DNA from: SW10 sp965657795
GTDB taxonomy: Bacteria > Verrucomicrobiota > Verrucomicrobiia > Verrucomicrobiales > Akkermansiaceae
DNA length: 64,000 nt
Direction of reading: 5' to 3'
Assembly: GCA_965657795.1 (NCBI GenBank)
Contig: CBFHQJ010000001.1
Coordinates: 62,001 to 126,000 of the forward strand
Shown: one piece after another, positions 43,238 to 53,200 of the stretch
Numbering within the stretch: position 1 is the stretch's first letter
How the letters are laid out: each line of letters opens with the position of its first letter
Program-made: the position numbers and the translations under genes
Notes under the pieces: generated by a model
What the model was told of the DNA's origin: nothing
Databases searched by the model: none
Seen by the model: the letters and a program-made list of their open reading frames with translations, nothing else

Positions 43238-45142
43238 TTACATTGGCAATTCGATAAAGCCTTCCAGCTTACGGATACGGGTCGGGTGACGCATCTTGCG
43301 GAGAGCCTTGGCTTCGATCTGACGAATCCGCTCACGGGTGACCTGGAATTGGCGTCCCACTTCTTCAAGAGTGCGGGAGTAGCCGTCCTTGAGGCCGAAG
43401 CGTTGTTCGAGAACTTCGCGCTCGCGCTCGGTCAGGGTGTCGAGGACTTCAATAATCTTGTCCTTCAGCATGGCGAAGCCAGCTTCCTCCATCGGGTTTT
43501 CGGCCGATTTATCCTCAATGAAGTCACCGAAGGAGGTGTCGTCGGAATCGCCAACGGGCGCCTGGAGTGAGATTGGCTGTTGGGCCATCTTCAGAACGGC
43601 GCGGACACGTTCGACGGGGAGGTGAATTTCCTCGGCGATTTCGTCGGGAGTTGGTTCGCGGCCATATTCCTGCACGAGCTGTTTCTGGACGCGCATGAGC
43701 TTGTTGATCGTCTCGATCATGTGGACCGGAATACGAATGGTCCGGGCCTGATCGGCGATGGAACGGGTGATGGCCTGACGAATCCACCATGTGGCGTAGG
43801 TTGAGAATTTGTATCCGCGACGATACTCGAATTTCTCAACCGCCTTCATGAGGCCCATGTTTCCTTCCTGAATCAGGTCGAGGAAGGAGAGTCCGCGGTT
43901 GGTGTATTTCTTGGCGATGGAAATGACGAGGCGAAGGTTGGCTTCGACCATTTCGGTCTTGGCCTTGAGGGCTTTGCGTATCCAGAGGCGGAGACTCTTG
44001 TTGGTCTCCTCGAACTGCTCAACGTTGTGCCAGGATTCAAGCGAGAGCTCTTTAATGGCGGTCTCGGCTTCGGCGCTTTTCTTGCGTGAGTATTTCCAGA
44101 TTTTCTCCTGGTATTCGGCGACAACGTCACAGAAGTCTTCGATGACTTTCTGTTTGAAGTAAAAGCGGCTGTAAAGGCGGGCGATCGTTTGAAGGTTCTT
44201 GGCGAGGGTGGTCTCGAGCTTCTTTTTGCCGCGGGGTGCCTTGGCGGAGAGCTTTTTGATGATGGCGGTGGTTTCCTCGTGAGTGGTGCGAACCTGATCG
44301 CAAAGCTTGGGGAGGGCCTTCATGTAGCGCTCGCGGCTCTCGATCTTCTTATCGAGGATGACGCGGTCGAAACGCTCCTTGCCTCGCATCAGTTTGTCGG
44401 CGAGGGCGAGATATCCGCTGGCGGTGAAGCCGAAGAGGTGAAGGTATTTTTGGACCTCGATCTCGGCGTCCTCGATGCGCTTGGAAATTTCAACTTCCTG
44501 CTCGCGGGTGAGGAGGGGGACCTGGCCCATTTGCTTGAGATACATCCGGACGGGGTCGTCGAGGATGTCGAGTTTTTGGTCCTTGGTGTCTTCCTCGGAA
44601 TCGAGATCACCCTTTTTCTTGTCTTTAAAGCGGTCGACTTCTGAGGCGTCGATGATTTCGAACTCCATCTGGCGGAGTCGATCGAGGATGGCTTTGATGT
44701 CCTCTTCCTCGATAAGGTTGTTGGGTAGGATCTCGTGAATATCATCGTAAGTGAGATATTCCTGCTCCTTGGCGAGTTTGATCAGTTCCCGGATCTTTTC
44801 GCGGATCTCGGGAGTGTCGATGCGGTTTTTGGGCTTCTTGCCAGACTTGGCCTCGGCAGCCGGCGCAGCGGCAGTGGGCTCTTTCTTGGCAGCCGTCTTC
44901 TTGGCTGCCTTTTTTGCCGGAGTCTTTTTGGCGGGAGCTTTTTTCGCTGGGGCTTTCTTGGCCGCTTTCTTAGCAGCCTTCTTGGCGGGGGCTTTTTTAG
45001 CAGGAGCTTTCTTGGCGGCTTTTTTAGCAGGAGCTTTCTTGGCGGCTTTTTTCGCTGCTTTCTTGGCGGGAGCTTTCTTGGCAGCTTTTTTTGCTGGAGC
45101 CTTTTTGGCTGCCTTCTTAGCGGTGGTTTTCTTTTTTGCCAT
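43238..45142 (-). CDS. rpoD: RNA polymerase sigma factor RpoD with histone-H1-like N-terminal tail
   Basis: 634 residues from ATG 45142 (an upstream start at 45184 is rejected). Residues 2-80 are almost entirely Lys, Ala and Pro in AAKKAPAKK-type repeats, like the tail of histone H1 and bacterial AlgP/Hc1 proteins. Region 1.1 follows (IRELIKLAKEQEYLTYDDI), then the primary sigma core: region 1.2 DPVRMYLKQMGQVPLLTRE, region 2 RLVISIAKKYTNRGLSFLDL and KFSTYATWWIRQAI, region 3, and region 4 YSRTLEEVGRQFQVTRERIR. It is the housekeeping sigma. The tail could bind DNA without sequence preference. A TATAAT box precedes the gene and a terminator follows. Confidence 0.96.
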   Translation of the reverse strand: MAKKKTTAKKAAKKAPAKKAAKKAPAKKAAKKAAKKAPAKKAAKKAPAKKAPAKKAAKKAAKKAPAKKAPAKKTPAKKAAKKTAAKKEPTAAAPAAEAKSGKKPKNRIDTPEIREKIRELIKLAKEQEYLTYDDIHEILPNNLIEEEDIKAILDRLRQMEFEIIDASEVDRFKDKKKGDLDSEEDTKDQKLDILDDPVRMYLKQMGQVPLLTREQEVEISKRIEDAEIEVQKYLHLFGFTASGYLALADKLMRGKERFDRVILDKKIESRERYMKALPKLCDQVRTTHEETTAIIKKLSAKAPRGKKKLETTLAKNLQTIARLYSRFYFKQKVIEDFCDVVAEYQEKIWKYSRKKSAEAETAIKELSLESWHNVEQFEETNKSLRLWIRKALKAKTEMVEANLRLVISIAKKYTNRGLSFLDLIQEGNMGLMKAVEKFEYRRGYKFSTYATWWIRQAITRSIADQARTIRIPVHMIETINKLMRVQKQLVQEYGREPTPDEIAEEIHLPVERVRAVLKMAQQPISLQAPVGDSDDTSFGDFIEDKSAENPMEEAGFAMLKDKIIEVLDTLTEREREVLEQRFGLKDGYSRTLEEVGRQFQVTRERIRQIEAKALRKMRHPTRIRKLEGFIELPM

Positions 45143-45186
45143 GACGGGGAACGTGGAAATTGAGATGCTTTGGACACACCCCACCT

Positions 45187-45192
45187 ATTATA
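45187..45192 (-). promoter_or_regulatory. Possible -10 box of rpoD (TATAAT)
   Basis: Read on the minus strand, TATAAT is centred about 47 bases upstream of the rpoD ATG, inside the palindrome ACCTATAATAGGT. The expected -35 position has no clear TTGACA. Confidence 0.5.
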
Positions 45193-45198
45193 GGTCAA

Positions 45199-45213
45199 GC
45201 AGGAGTCTCCTGC
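45199..45213. promoter_or_regulatory. 15-bp palindrome upstream of the rpoD -10 box
   Basis: GCAGGAGTCTCCTGC is a perfect palindrome (7-bp arms, one central base) placed 7 bases upstream of the -10 box, in the spacer and near the -35 region. This is a typical position for a repressor operator. Confidence 0.5.
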
Positions 45214-45285
45214 GAGGCGGTGTTTCTTCGTGACAGAGAGGGTTTGGTCAAGTTTTTTTCAACGATAACCCCAATCTTGGTCTTT

Positions 45286-46074
45286 TTACTCTGAATCCCT
45301 GCCGAGATCGTCCCGGGTAACTAAGTATTTTTTAGCGCAGCGCGGGCACTGGAGAGCGAGATTGGCGTCATTGCCGAAGAGTTCTTCGGGCTTATCCTTC
45401 CAGGCGCTGAGGGTGGGTAGGATTCTCTCGAGCGAGCATCCGCAGGAAAATTTAAATTTCCGTGTTTCCAGAATCTTGGTTTGTTCGTCGTCGATGATCT
45501 TGGCGACTTGTTCGGCATCGAGTCCTTCGAACCACTCCTCGTCGAAGTCGGGCTGGGCCGCGACCAGGACGTAGGTATCGTTTGGCAGGCGGAAGGCGCG
45601 TCCGGGGCGTTGTTCGGACTGGTCGTAAAAGTGCTGGAGCCACTCCAGCGGGTCCGAGGTATCGACCTCGATGGTCGAGGTTCGTGGCTCTTTACCCACG
45701 GTGGTGGTTTGGGAGTAGAGGAAATTGCGATCGGGTTCGCGAACGTCTTCGGTGAAAAGTCGTCCGGTGATGTATTCGTGAACCGAGGAGCCGGTGGCGA
45801 AGAAATTGACGCGTGGTGCGCGGAGGTTTGCGGTCCAGGCTATGGTTTCGGCCCAAGGTCTCGCCGTCAGATGCAGGGTGAGGACTGCGACGAGATCTTT
45901 GAGCGTGGTGTCGAGGTTTTCGGGGTGGCGTTCCCCGATGTCCATGAGATGGAGGTAGTAGTCGGTGAAAATGGGTATGAATTCGGCGCGAACCATCAGG
46001 CAGTTGCGATGGCGGACGAAGATGGATTCGACTTTGGTGAATTCCTGGACGGGTTCGGGGACGGGGTCTTGCAT
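45286..46074 (-). CDS. hslO: Hsp33-family redox-regulated chaperone
   Basis: 262 residues. The C-terminal zinc site has the Hsp33 pattern CxC...CxxC: SCGCSLERILP and, about 30 residues later, ALQCPRCAKKY. The N-terminal body (NCLMVRAEFIPIFTDYYLHL, AVLTLHLTARPWAETIAW) matches the Hsp33 fold only loosely; the GYGG-type loop is not clear. On oxidation the four Cys form two disulphides, releasing zinc and switching on holdase activity in the cytoplasm. It lies 5 bases after the methyltransferase gene on the same strand, so they probably share a transcript. Confidence 0.82.
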   Translation of the reverse strand: MQDPVPEPVQEFTKVESIFVRHRNCLMVRAEFIPIFTDYYLHLMDIGERHPENLDTTLKDLVAVLTLHLTARPWAETIAWTANLRAPRVNFFATGSSVHEYITGRLFTEDVREPDRNFLYSQTTTVGKEPRTSTIEVDTSDPLEWLQHFYDQSEQRPGRAFRLPNDTYVLVAAQPDFDEEWFEGLDAEQVAKIIDDEQTKILETRKFKFSCGCSLERILPTLSAWKDKPEELFGNDANLALQCPRCAKKYLVTRDDLGRDSE

Positions 46075-46079
46075 CAGAT

Positions 46080-46907
46080 TTAGAGAAGTTGTTGCGAACT
46101 TTCGGCGGCGTCAATGGCCAGTCTTTCGCGGGCAGTGTCGAGGTAATCGCGATCGATGTCGAAGCCAGTGAATTTTTTGATCTTCATTCGCTGGGCGGCG
46201 ACGGCGGAGGTGCCGATTCCGGTGAAGGGGTCGAGGAGGTGGTGGGTTCGTTCGAGCCCGTGAATGCGGATGCATTGCTCGACGAGGGCGACCGGAAAGG
46301 TCGCGGGGTGGGGGCGTTCTTTGCTGCGGGATTGAATGGTATCGTAGGGGATGAACCAATTGTTTCCGCGGCAGCGTTTGTCCTCGCCTCCGGTGTGGCC
46401 CCAGCGGGCGATGTTTGACTTGTCGGCATACTCGACTCCGGCGGCACGGCGTTCGAGCGGGACGTCGCCGGTTTTGGTGAGGTGAAAGACGTATTCGTGG
46501 CAGTCGTTGACGAAGCGCTTGGAGTTGATCGGTTTGAAGTGGCCGGCGGAAATGGTTTCGCCTTGGCGGGTTTCGATGCTGATCGATTTGATCCAGTGAA
46601 AAGAATTCTGGAGAACAAAGTTGGGATTCTCCTGGGTCAGGGCGAGCAGGAGTTGGTGAGGCATAAGCGGGTCCTTGGGCGCAGCTCCGACATTGAGGAA
46701 AAAAGAAGCCTCATCAGCCATGACGCGATGGATCTCGGACGCCCAATCCTGACACCACCCGATGAAGTCATCGCGTTTCAAATTATCGCGGTAGGTGCTG
46801 TAGTTGATCCCGAGATTATAGGGTGGGGAGGTCACGACGAGATCTACGCAGCCGGGCTCAAGCCCTCTCATTCCTTCCAGACAGTCTTTTTGGTGGAGCT
46901 CATGCAC
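46080..46907 (-). CDS. Orphan DNA methyltransferase (N4-cytosine or N6-adenine, beta class)
   Basis: 275 residues. Catalytic motif IV TSPPYNLGINY at about residues 27-37, followed near the C-terminus by SAM-binding motif I, LDPFTGIGTSAVAAQ, and GFDIDRDYLDTA. This order (IV before I) is that of the beta class. SPPY is common in N4-cytosine enzymes but also in some N6-adenine ones. No restriction endonuclease is adjacent, so a regulatory or epigenetic role is possible. It is divergent from the TetR gene, with 150 bases between starts. Confidence 0.88.
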   Translation of the reverse strand: MHELHQKDCLEGMRGLEPGCVDLVVTSPPYNLGINYSTYRDNLKRDDFIGWCQDWASEIHRVMADEASFFLNVGAAPKDPLMPHQLLLALTQENPNFVLQNSFHWIKSISIETRQGETISAGHFKPINSKRFVNDCHEYVFHLTKTGDVPLERRAAGVEYADKSNIARWGHTGGEDKRCRGNNWFIPYDTIQSRSKERPHPATFPVALVEQCIRIHGLERTHHLLDPFTGIGTSAVAAQRMKIKKFTGFDIDRDYLDTARERLAIDAAESSQQLL

Positions 46908-47002
46908 GGGAGAGTCTCTCTCTGTGGAAGAGGGAAAGGAAGTCTCGCTTGAGCAAATTTGACAAATGGGAATTCGTGATCAGCTTTAGAAGGTGAAAAT
47001 AA

Positions 47003-47021
47003 TTTAAACATTCGTTTGAAT
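47003..47021. promoter_or_regulatory. Operator-like palindrome 1 upstream of tetR-type gene
   Basis: TTTAAACATTCGTTTGAAT, an imperfect 19-bp inverted repeat, shares the TTTAAACA...GTTTGAA pattern with a second copy at 47036-47054; their centres are 33 bp apart. Confidence 0.6.
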
Positions 47022-47035
47022 TATCGAAAAATCGA

Positions 47036-47054
47036 TTTAAACAGTTGTTTGAAA
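47036..47054. promoter_or_regulatory. Operator-like palindrome 2 upstream of tetR-type gene
   Basis: TTTAAACAGTTGTTTGAAA, a near-perfect 19-bp inverted repeat ending 3 bases before the ATG at 47058. Two such sites in front of a TetR-family gene suggest autoregulation and control of the efflux operon. Confidence 0.6.
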
Positions 47055-47057
47055 TCG

Positions 47058-47687
47058 ATGGTGAGCACAGACAAAGCGAACGGGACGAAGGTGGCCTTAA
47101 TGGAAGCGGCCTCGACTTTGTTTGCGGAAAAAGGGTTCGAAGTGGTTTCGGTTCGTGAGATCACCAAGTTGGCAAAGGCGAATGTGGCCTCGGTCAAATA
47201 TCACTTTGGATCGCGGGAAGGATTGATCGACGCCGTAGTGGCCCGCATGGCAAAGCCGGTGAATGACGAGCGTTTGCGGCGGATCGAGGATCTGGAGGAT
47301 CGGGGAGAAGCAACAGTTCGTGAGCTAATTGTGGCATTTTTTGAACCGCTCTGTTCGCAAATCCAAAACAGCCCGCTTAGCGAGAAGCTCTTTGTGAAAC
47401 TAATGGGGCGTGTAGTGGGTGATCGTCCCTATGAGTTTCCGGAGGAGGTGATGGGGCAATTTCGAGAAGTGGCTTCCCGTTATGTTCCGGCTTTCATGGA
47501 GGCGTGTCCCGGTCTGTCCGCTGATGAGGTGTTTTGGCGAATTCATTTTTCCTTCGGGGTTCTCGCCAACACGTTGACCCACGGGGATCTCCTCAAAAAA
47601 ATAAGTGCTGGGAAAGTCGGCGATGAAAAACTCCCGGTCACGTTGAAGCGGGTCATCGACTTCTGCGAAGCAGGTTTTAGACAATGA
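47058..47687 (+). CDS. TetR/AcrR-family transcriptional regulator
   Basis: 209 residues from ATG 47058; a start at 47016 would place the operator palindromes inside the coding region. The N-terminal helix-turn-helix is typical (AASTLFAEKGFEVVSVREIT, then KANVASVKYHFGSREGLIDA). The C-terminal helical ligand domain is like that of repressors of multidrug efflux. It is first in an operon: its TGA overlaps the ATG of the outer-membrane channel gene. Two 19-bp palindromes just upstream are probable binding sites. The inducer could be an exported compound or a product of the type III PKS. Confidence 0.9.
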   Translation: MVSTDKANGTKVALMEAASTLFAEKGFEVVSVREITKLAKANVASVKYHFGSREGLIDAVVARMAKPVNDERLRRIEDLEDRGEATVRELIVAFFEPLCSQIQNSPLSEKLFVKLMGRVVGDRPYEFPEEVMGQFREVASRYVPAFMEACPGLSADEVFWRIHFSFGVLANTLTHGDLLKKISAGKVGDEKLPVTLKRVIDFCEAGFRQ

Positions 47688-49099
47688 AAAAAATTTTCCC
47701 AATAATAGCGGCTGTGCTAGCCGGGTGCTCGGCCACTGTTCCCGATTCACGAATGGATGCGGTAAAAAAGGACGCGCCTGTGCGGTGGTCCGCGACTCCC
47801 GAGGCAAGAGCCGGGATTGATACCAATTGGGTCGGGCGCCTCGGAGGATCGCGGGCCGAGGCATTGGTGGGCGAAGCGTTTCGCCGCAATCCCGACATGC
47901 GGATGGCTGCCGAGCGGGTCAACCGCGCCATTGCTTCTGCGGAAACCGCTGGAGCCGCTATGAGACCCCAGGTTTCAGCAGGCCTCACCGCCGCCCGCCA
48001 GAAACAGCTTTTCATCGGGATCCCGCTTGGTGGCGGAGGTAGTGGGATTCCTTCCGCAAACTTCAACAACTTTGGTGCGAATATGACGGTTTCCTGGGAA
48101 CCTGATATTTGGGGTTTCCGGAGAGCGGGCCAAGCAGCGCTTATTGCGGATGCCCAGGCAGAGGGGAATGCCTACCGCGCCGCGCGAGCTTCTCTCGCAG
48201 CACAAGTCATGAGAGCTTGGTTGGCGCTGGCGGAAGCGAACGAGCAGATTTCTCTGGCGACGGAAACCCAGGAACTGCTCGTAGCTACGAAAGATATCGT
48301 ATTAGATCGCTACAACAACGCTCTTGCGGCCGAGGGTGGGTCTGCTGCCGAAGTTCGGCTGGCGGAGAGTGAAATCGCGACCAACGAAGCCTTGATTGCC
48401 CAGCGAAAAGGTGAGCGGGAGCAAGCGATCAGGCAGTTGGAACTTCTGATGGGGCGCTATCCGAAGGGGCTGTTGCAGGCAGCGAATTCTCTGCCCGATG
48501 TTCCTGCCATGCCTCCATCGGGATTACCATCCGAGCTCCTTTTGCGACGTCCCGATATCCTGGAGGCCGAACGTCGTTTCGCTTCAAGTGGAAGTCTGGT
48601 GAAGCAAGCGAAGCGTGCCTTTTACCCCAGTTTTGCCATCACCGGGAGTGCCGGAACAACCACCGATACGATGAGAAACGTGTTTAACTCTGATTTCGGG
48701 GTCTGGTCGCTGGCCGGTGGCTTAACCCAGCCGATCTGGGCCGGTGGGCAGTTGCGAAGCGAGAAGGCGAGAATCGAAGGAGACGATCGCTCGAATCTTG
48801 CCAAGCTTCAAAGCACCGTGCTGAAAGCCTTTGGGGAAGTAGAGCAAGCCATGGTGGCGGAGAAATTTCTCGTAGCCCGCGAGCGCGCCATTGAAAAGGC
48901 CCTTCGTTCGGCTGAAGAGGCCAGCGATGCCGCAGCCAGCGAGTATTCAAGTGGAGTGGGGGACGCGCTCACCTTGATCACCGCACAAGGGAACAGGATC
49001 ACCCTCGCTTCCCAAAAAACCACTCTTAAAAGGCTCCGCCTCGACAACCGGATCACCCTTCACCTCGCACTCGGCGGAGATTATTGCCCTCGAAAATAA
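47684..49099 (+). CDS. RND efflux outer-membrane channel lipoprotein (OprM/NodT family)
   Basis: 471 residues. A lipoprotein signal (KKIFPIIAAVLAGC) and two TolC-like repeats: VGEAFRRNPDMRMAAERVNR, SWEPDIWGFRRAGQAAL, LPSELLLRRPDILEAERRF and WSLAGGLTQPIWAGGQL. The RRPDI-x-EAE stretch is the hallmark of this family. It forms the trimeric outer-membrane exit duct. ATGA overlap with the TetR gene and a 6-base gap to the adaptor gene indicate one operon. Confidence 0.94.
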   Translation: MKKIFPIIAAVLAGCSATVPDSRMDAVKKDAPVRWSATPEARAGIDTNWVGRLGGSRAEALVGEAFRRNPDMRMAAERVNRAIASAETAGAAMRPQVSAGLTAARQKQLFIGIPLGGGGSGIPSANFNNFGANMTVSWEPDIWGFRRAGQAALIADAQAEGNAYRAARASLAAQVMRAWLALAEANEQISLATETQELLVATKDIVLDRYNNALAAEGGSAAEVRLAESEIATNEALIAQRKGEREQAIRQLELLMGRYPKGLLQAANSLPDVPAMPPSGLPSELLLRRPDILEAERRFASSGSLVKQAKRAFYPSFAITGSAGTTTDTMRNVFNSDFGVWSLAGGLTQPIWAGGQLRSEKARIEGDDRSNLAKLQSTVLKAFGEVEQAMVAEKFLVARERAIEKALRSAEEASDAAASEYSSGVGDALTLITAQGNRITLASQKTTLKRLRLDNRITLHLALGGDYCPRK

Positions 49100-49105
49100 T
49101 TTATT

Positions 49106-50251
49106 ATGAAAACTGTTATCATTTCAGTCGTCGCAATTGCGATCATCCTTGGAGCGAATGTCGGAATTAAAAAGTTTCTAGAGGCCAATAAGCCGGAAGC
49201 TGAGAAGAAGGAGAGGGAGGAGAAATTACCAGTAGTCGAAGTAGAGGTGCTCCGAAAGTCGGACCTAGAGTTTGCTCTCTTTAGCGAAGGCGTGGTGACG
49301 ACTCGTCGTGAGACAATTTTATCAGCTGAAGTGCCGGGGCGGATCGTAGAGGTGCATCCGCAATTTGAAGTTGGTATGACCTTTGAGGCCGGGGAAGTGG
49401 TCGCGCAGATTGATCGCCTGAACTTCGAGACGGCAGTGGCGCAAGCGAAATCAGCAGCGGCGGACGCTGAGTTGAACCTCGTTCAGGAGCGGGCAAGAGC
49501 AACGCAGGCAGCCAGAGATTGGGAAAAAATAGGAGGAGGGAAAGAAGCGTCGGATCTTGTCCTGCGTGGACCTTTTCTAAGAAGTGCCGAGGCGAAAGTA
49601 GAGGCGGCTGAAGCAGCTTTGGCGCAGGCGAAGAAGGATCTGAAGCGGACCGAGATTCGTGCGCCTTTCAAAGGGCGTATGCGCCAGGTTTCCTTGAACG
49701 TCGGAGCTACGGTTGCCCCCGGGACTCAGTTGGGGAGAATCTATGATCATGAAAGACTGATGGTGAGGCTTCCCTTCTCACTTGATGATTATGCGCAGAT
49801 TCCTGAAGACCCCGAGATTAAGCTTTGGTCAGAAATTGGAGGCCGGACCTTCGAGTGGGAGGGCGAAGTGATGTGGAGTCTTGGCGAGGTGGATCAAGCC
49901 ACGGTTTCCGCTTATCTTTTAGTTCAGGTTATGGCGAATGAGGAGGCGTCATCAAATTTAAGACTTCCTGCAACCGGCCAATTTTTGACCGCAAAGGTGG
50001 GTGGGTCGGTTCTGCCGAATGTGGTGCCGGTTCCCCGATTGGCAATCCAGGGGCGGGATCGAGTGGGAGTGCTCAATAAAGAAAACCAACTGGAGTACCG
50101 CACGCTCAAAATCGGCCACAGTGACGAAGATTTCGTCTATGCAACTGCAGGAGTCGTGGATGGAGATAAGGCAATTGTGACCAAACTCGAGGTTCCGGTG
50201 GAGGGGATGAGTTTGGTCGAAGCCACAGCAGAGAAATCAGAACTTAGGTAG
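49106..50251 (+). CDS. RND efflux periplasmic adaptor (MFP)
   Basis: 381 residues. One N-terminal membrane anchor (VIISVVAIAIILGANVGI), a lipoyl-like half-domain (SAEVPGRIVEVHPQFEVGMT), a coiled-coil hairpin (AAADAELNLVQERARATQAA), the second lipoyl half (TEIRAPFKGRMRQVSLNVGA), and beta-barrel and membrane-proximal domains. It joins the inner-membrane pump to the outer-membrane channel. Between the channel and permease genes in the usual order for many environmental RND systems. Confidence 0.94.
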   Translation: MKTVIISVVAIAIILGANVGIKKFLEANKPEAEKKEREEKLPVVEVEVLRKSDLEFALFSEGVVTTRRETILSAEVPGRIVEVHPQFEVGMTFEAGEVVAQIDRLNFETAVAQAKSAAADAELNLVQERARATQAARDWEKIGGGKEASDLVLRGPFLRSAEAKVEAAEAALAQAKKDLKRTEIRAPFKGRMRQVSLNVGATVAPGTQLGRIYDHERLMVRLPFSLDDYAQIPEDPEIKLWSEIGGRTFEWEGEVMWSLGEVDQATVSAYLLVQVMANEEASSNLRLPATGQFLTAKVGGSVLPNVVPVPRLAIQGRDRVGVLNKENQLEYRTLKIGHSDEDFVYATAGVVDGDKAIVTKLEVPVEGMSLVEATAEKSELR

Positions 50252-50254
50252 TCC

Positions 50255-53200
50255 ATGGAGAAAATTATCAAATGGTTTAGCGGCAATCATGTCGCCGCGA
50301 ATTTTCTGATGGGGGCTGTCTTGATCGCAGGATTCACGGCTTGGTTCCAACTCAGGAAAGAGGTTTTTCCGGAGATCGCCTTTGATGGGGTGGTTGTGAG
50401 TGTTCCCTACCCGAATGCCACGCCCGAGGAGGTCGCCAGCGGGGTGATCATACCGATCGAAGAGGCGATCGCTGATGTTGACGGGATTAAGAAGGTTAGA
50501 TCGACCGCTTCGCGAAATGTCGGGAGTGTCACGGTAGAGGTTGAAACAGGTTTTGATACCCGGGACGTCATGAATGACGTTCAGACCAAGGTCGATGGAA
50601 TTGATAATCTTGCCGAGGAGACCGAAGAGCCGGTTTTTGAAGAAATTGTGGTGAATCGGCAGATCATTAGTTTGGCGATTTCTGCGGAAACCGACGACGC
50701 CAGTCTGCGCGAGTATGCAGAGAAAATTCGTGATGGGCTTTTGAATCACGTGCCTCCCCAGCCTCAAGACAAGAAAGAAAAAATGGTAGCTTTGTTGGAC
50801 GATCCCGGGCGGGTCATTCAGAGGTTTTTGAAGGGGCAGCAGACCATCAAAAAGGTGGAGTTGGCCTCGGTGAGGCCCTACGAGATTTCCATTGAGGTTT
50901 CAGAGGATGTGCTGAGGAAATATAATCTGACTTTGCAGCAGGTGGCGACCGCCGTGCGGAGTGCCTCGCTGGATCTTCCGAGTGGTTCGGTGAAAACTGG
51001 TTCGGGGGAGGTGATCGTCCGGGCGGTTGGACGCCGGTATCTGGGGGCGGAATTTCAAAACATTGTCGTGAAGTCATTGCCTGATGGCTCTGATCTAAAA
51101 CTTTATCAGATTGCAGAAGTGATTGATGGATTCGAGGATACCGAATTGGTTTCGACTTTCAATGGCCGTAAGACCGTGGTTTTACATATTTTTCGAATTG
51201 CAGATCAAGATACTCTAGAGATTGCGCGATTGGTGAAGGAATACGTCGCGACAGTTGAGAAACCGGAAGGCTTGGAGATTTCAGTATGGAATGATCAAAG
51301 TGTCATCCTTGAGGGGCGCTTGGACTTACTGAAGAGCAATATTGGAATGGGCTTGATTCTAGTTCTTATCGTACTTGCGCTTTTTCTCCGGCCTAGTCTG
51401 GCTTTTTTGGTGGCCCTGGGGATTCCGATCTCTTTCGCGGGTGGGCTTTGGTTGATGCCTGATTTGGGGATTTCCATGAATATGATCTCGGCTTTTGCCT
51501 TTATTCTGGTCCTCGGGATCGTGGTGGATGATGCGATCGTTGTGGGCGAGAATGTCTATACGCGGATCCAGGCTGGTGAACATCCCCGTGAGGCCAGTTG
51601 GAAAGGGACCCATGAAGTCGGGGTAGTCGTGATTTTTGGGATATTGACGACCGTCACTGCGTTCACACCCATGCTCGGGTTGAGCGGCGTCAGCGGGAAA
51701 ATTTGGCCCAATATTCCTTTGGTTGTAATTCCGGTTCTTTTGTTTTCTCTCTTACAATCCAAGCTTGTTTTGCCGGCGCATTTGGCCCTGCTAAAGCCGC
51801 ATTCCAAGAATCCAAGTCGCAATTTGATTTTTCGTCTGCAAGGAGCCATCGCGGGCGGGTTGGAGCGATTTGTGAAGGCGATTTACACGCCATTTTTGGG
51901 GTTTTGTCTTAAGTTTCGTTATATTGTTTGGGCCGTCTTTTTTGCATTGGTTTCGGTGTCTGCCGCTTTGATTGCGACCGGATGGATCCCTTTCCAGTTC
52001 TTCCCTAAGGTTGAGGGTGAGATCCTCTCGGCAAAGTTGGAGATGCCGCTCGGAGTTCCTTTTGCGGAGACTGAAAAGGTGGTGAAACGTTTGGAGAAGG
52101 CTGCCTTGGAGATGGGTGGGGAAATCACGGATAGAGATGGGAATCCGGTCGTGGTGAACGCACTCGCGACGGCGGGAATGCAGCCGTTCGAGACAGGTTT
52201 GGGGCCGGCCGGACCCGCTGCCGGAACTCATTTGGGAGAGGTGACACTCGAATTGGTGGCGGCCAAAAATCGCGATATTTCGAGTGAGGAACTCAAGGCG
52301 ATTTGGCAGAAGAAGGTTGGAGATATTCCGGGGGTTGTGTCGCTGTCTTTTCGTGCTGAAACTGCTGCGGGAGGCAATGCAATCGACCTTAATTTAACGG
52401 GTCGCGATAGCAAACAGCTGGAAGAGGCCGCGGCGTGGGCGACAGAGCGATTGCGAGATGACTACGAGGGCGTTGTGGATGTTTCAAACTCGAATCGCAA
52501 AGGGCGGGAAGAGCTGATCGTAAGGGACCTGACGCCAAGGGGAAAGGCTCTGGGCTTCACTCTCGCTAATGTCATGTCACAGGTCCGAGATGCGTTTTAT
52601 GGTAATGAAGTTCAACGGCTTCAGCGGGGCAGGGACGAGGTGAAAGTGATGGTTCGCTATCCTGAAGAAGAGAGAGAGTCGGTCGTGAATTTGGAGAGGA
52701 TGAAATTACGCACGCCGAGTGGGGATGAAGTGCCTTTGCTGGAAGTAGTCGTTCCTGAGTATGGACGTGGGCCGGCGACCGTGTCCCGTGTGGATCGCTT
52801 TCGGACGATTAGTATTCAAGGCGACGTGGATCTTCCCGGCGGTTACAATGCCAATGAGATCGTTGCAAAATACACCGAGGAGGTTCTAGAGAAATTGGAT
52901 GAGAGATTTCCGGGCGTGCGCTATAGTTTTGAGGGCGAACAAAGTGATCAACGCGACAGCTTGCGTGAAATGAGCATTGGATTCATCGGGGCGCTCCTGC
53001 TGATGTATGTGTTGATGGCAATTCCTCTGAAGAGCTATGTGCAGCCGGTGATTGTCATGAGCGTGATTCCTTTCGGGCTGGTGGGTGCAGTGGTAGGTCA
53101 TATTCTCATGGGTTTAAACATGAGTATTATGTCGATGTGCGGTATTGTTGCGTTGGCTGGAGTGGTGGTGAATGATTCCTTGGTTCTCGTCGATTACGTG

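Noticed and set aside
44880..45142. Possible CRISPR or satellite repeat in the rpoD 5' region
   Set aside because: The repetition follows codons of the Lys/Ala/Pro tail, with no spacer structure.
44735..45233. Plus-strand ORFs rich in Phe, Leu, Gly and Ala
   Set aside because: They are reverse translations of the lysine/alanine repeats of RpoD.
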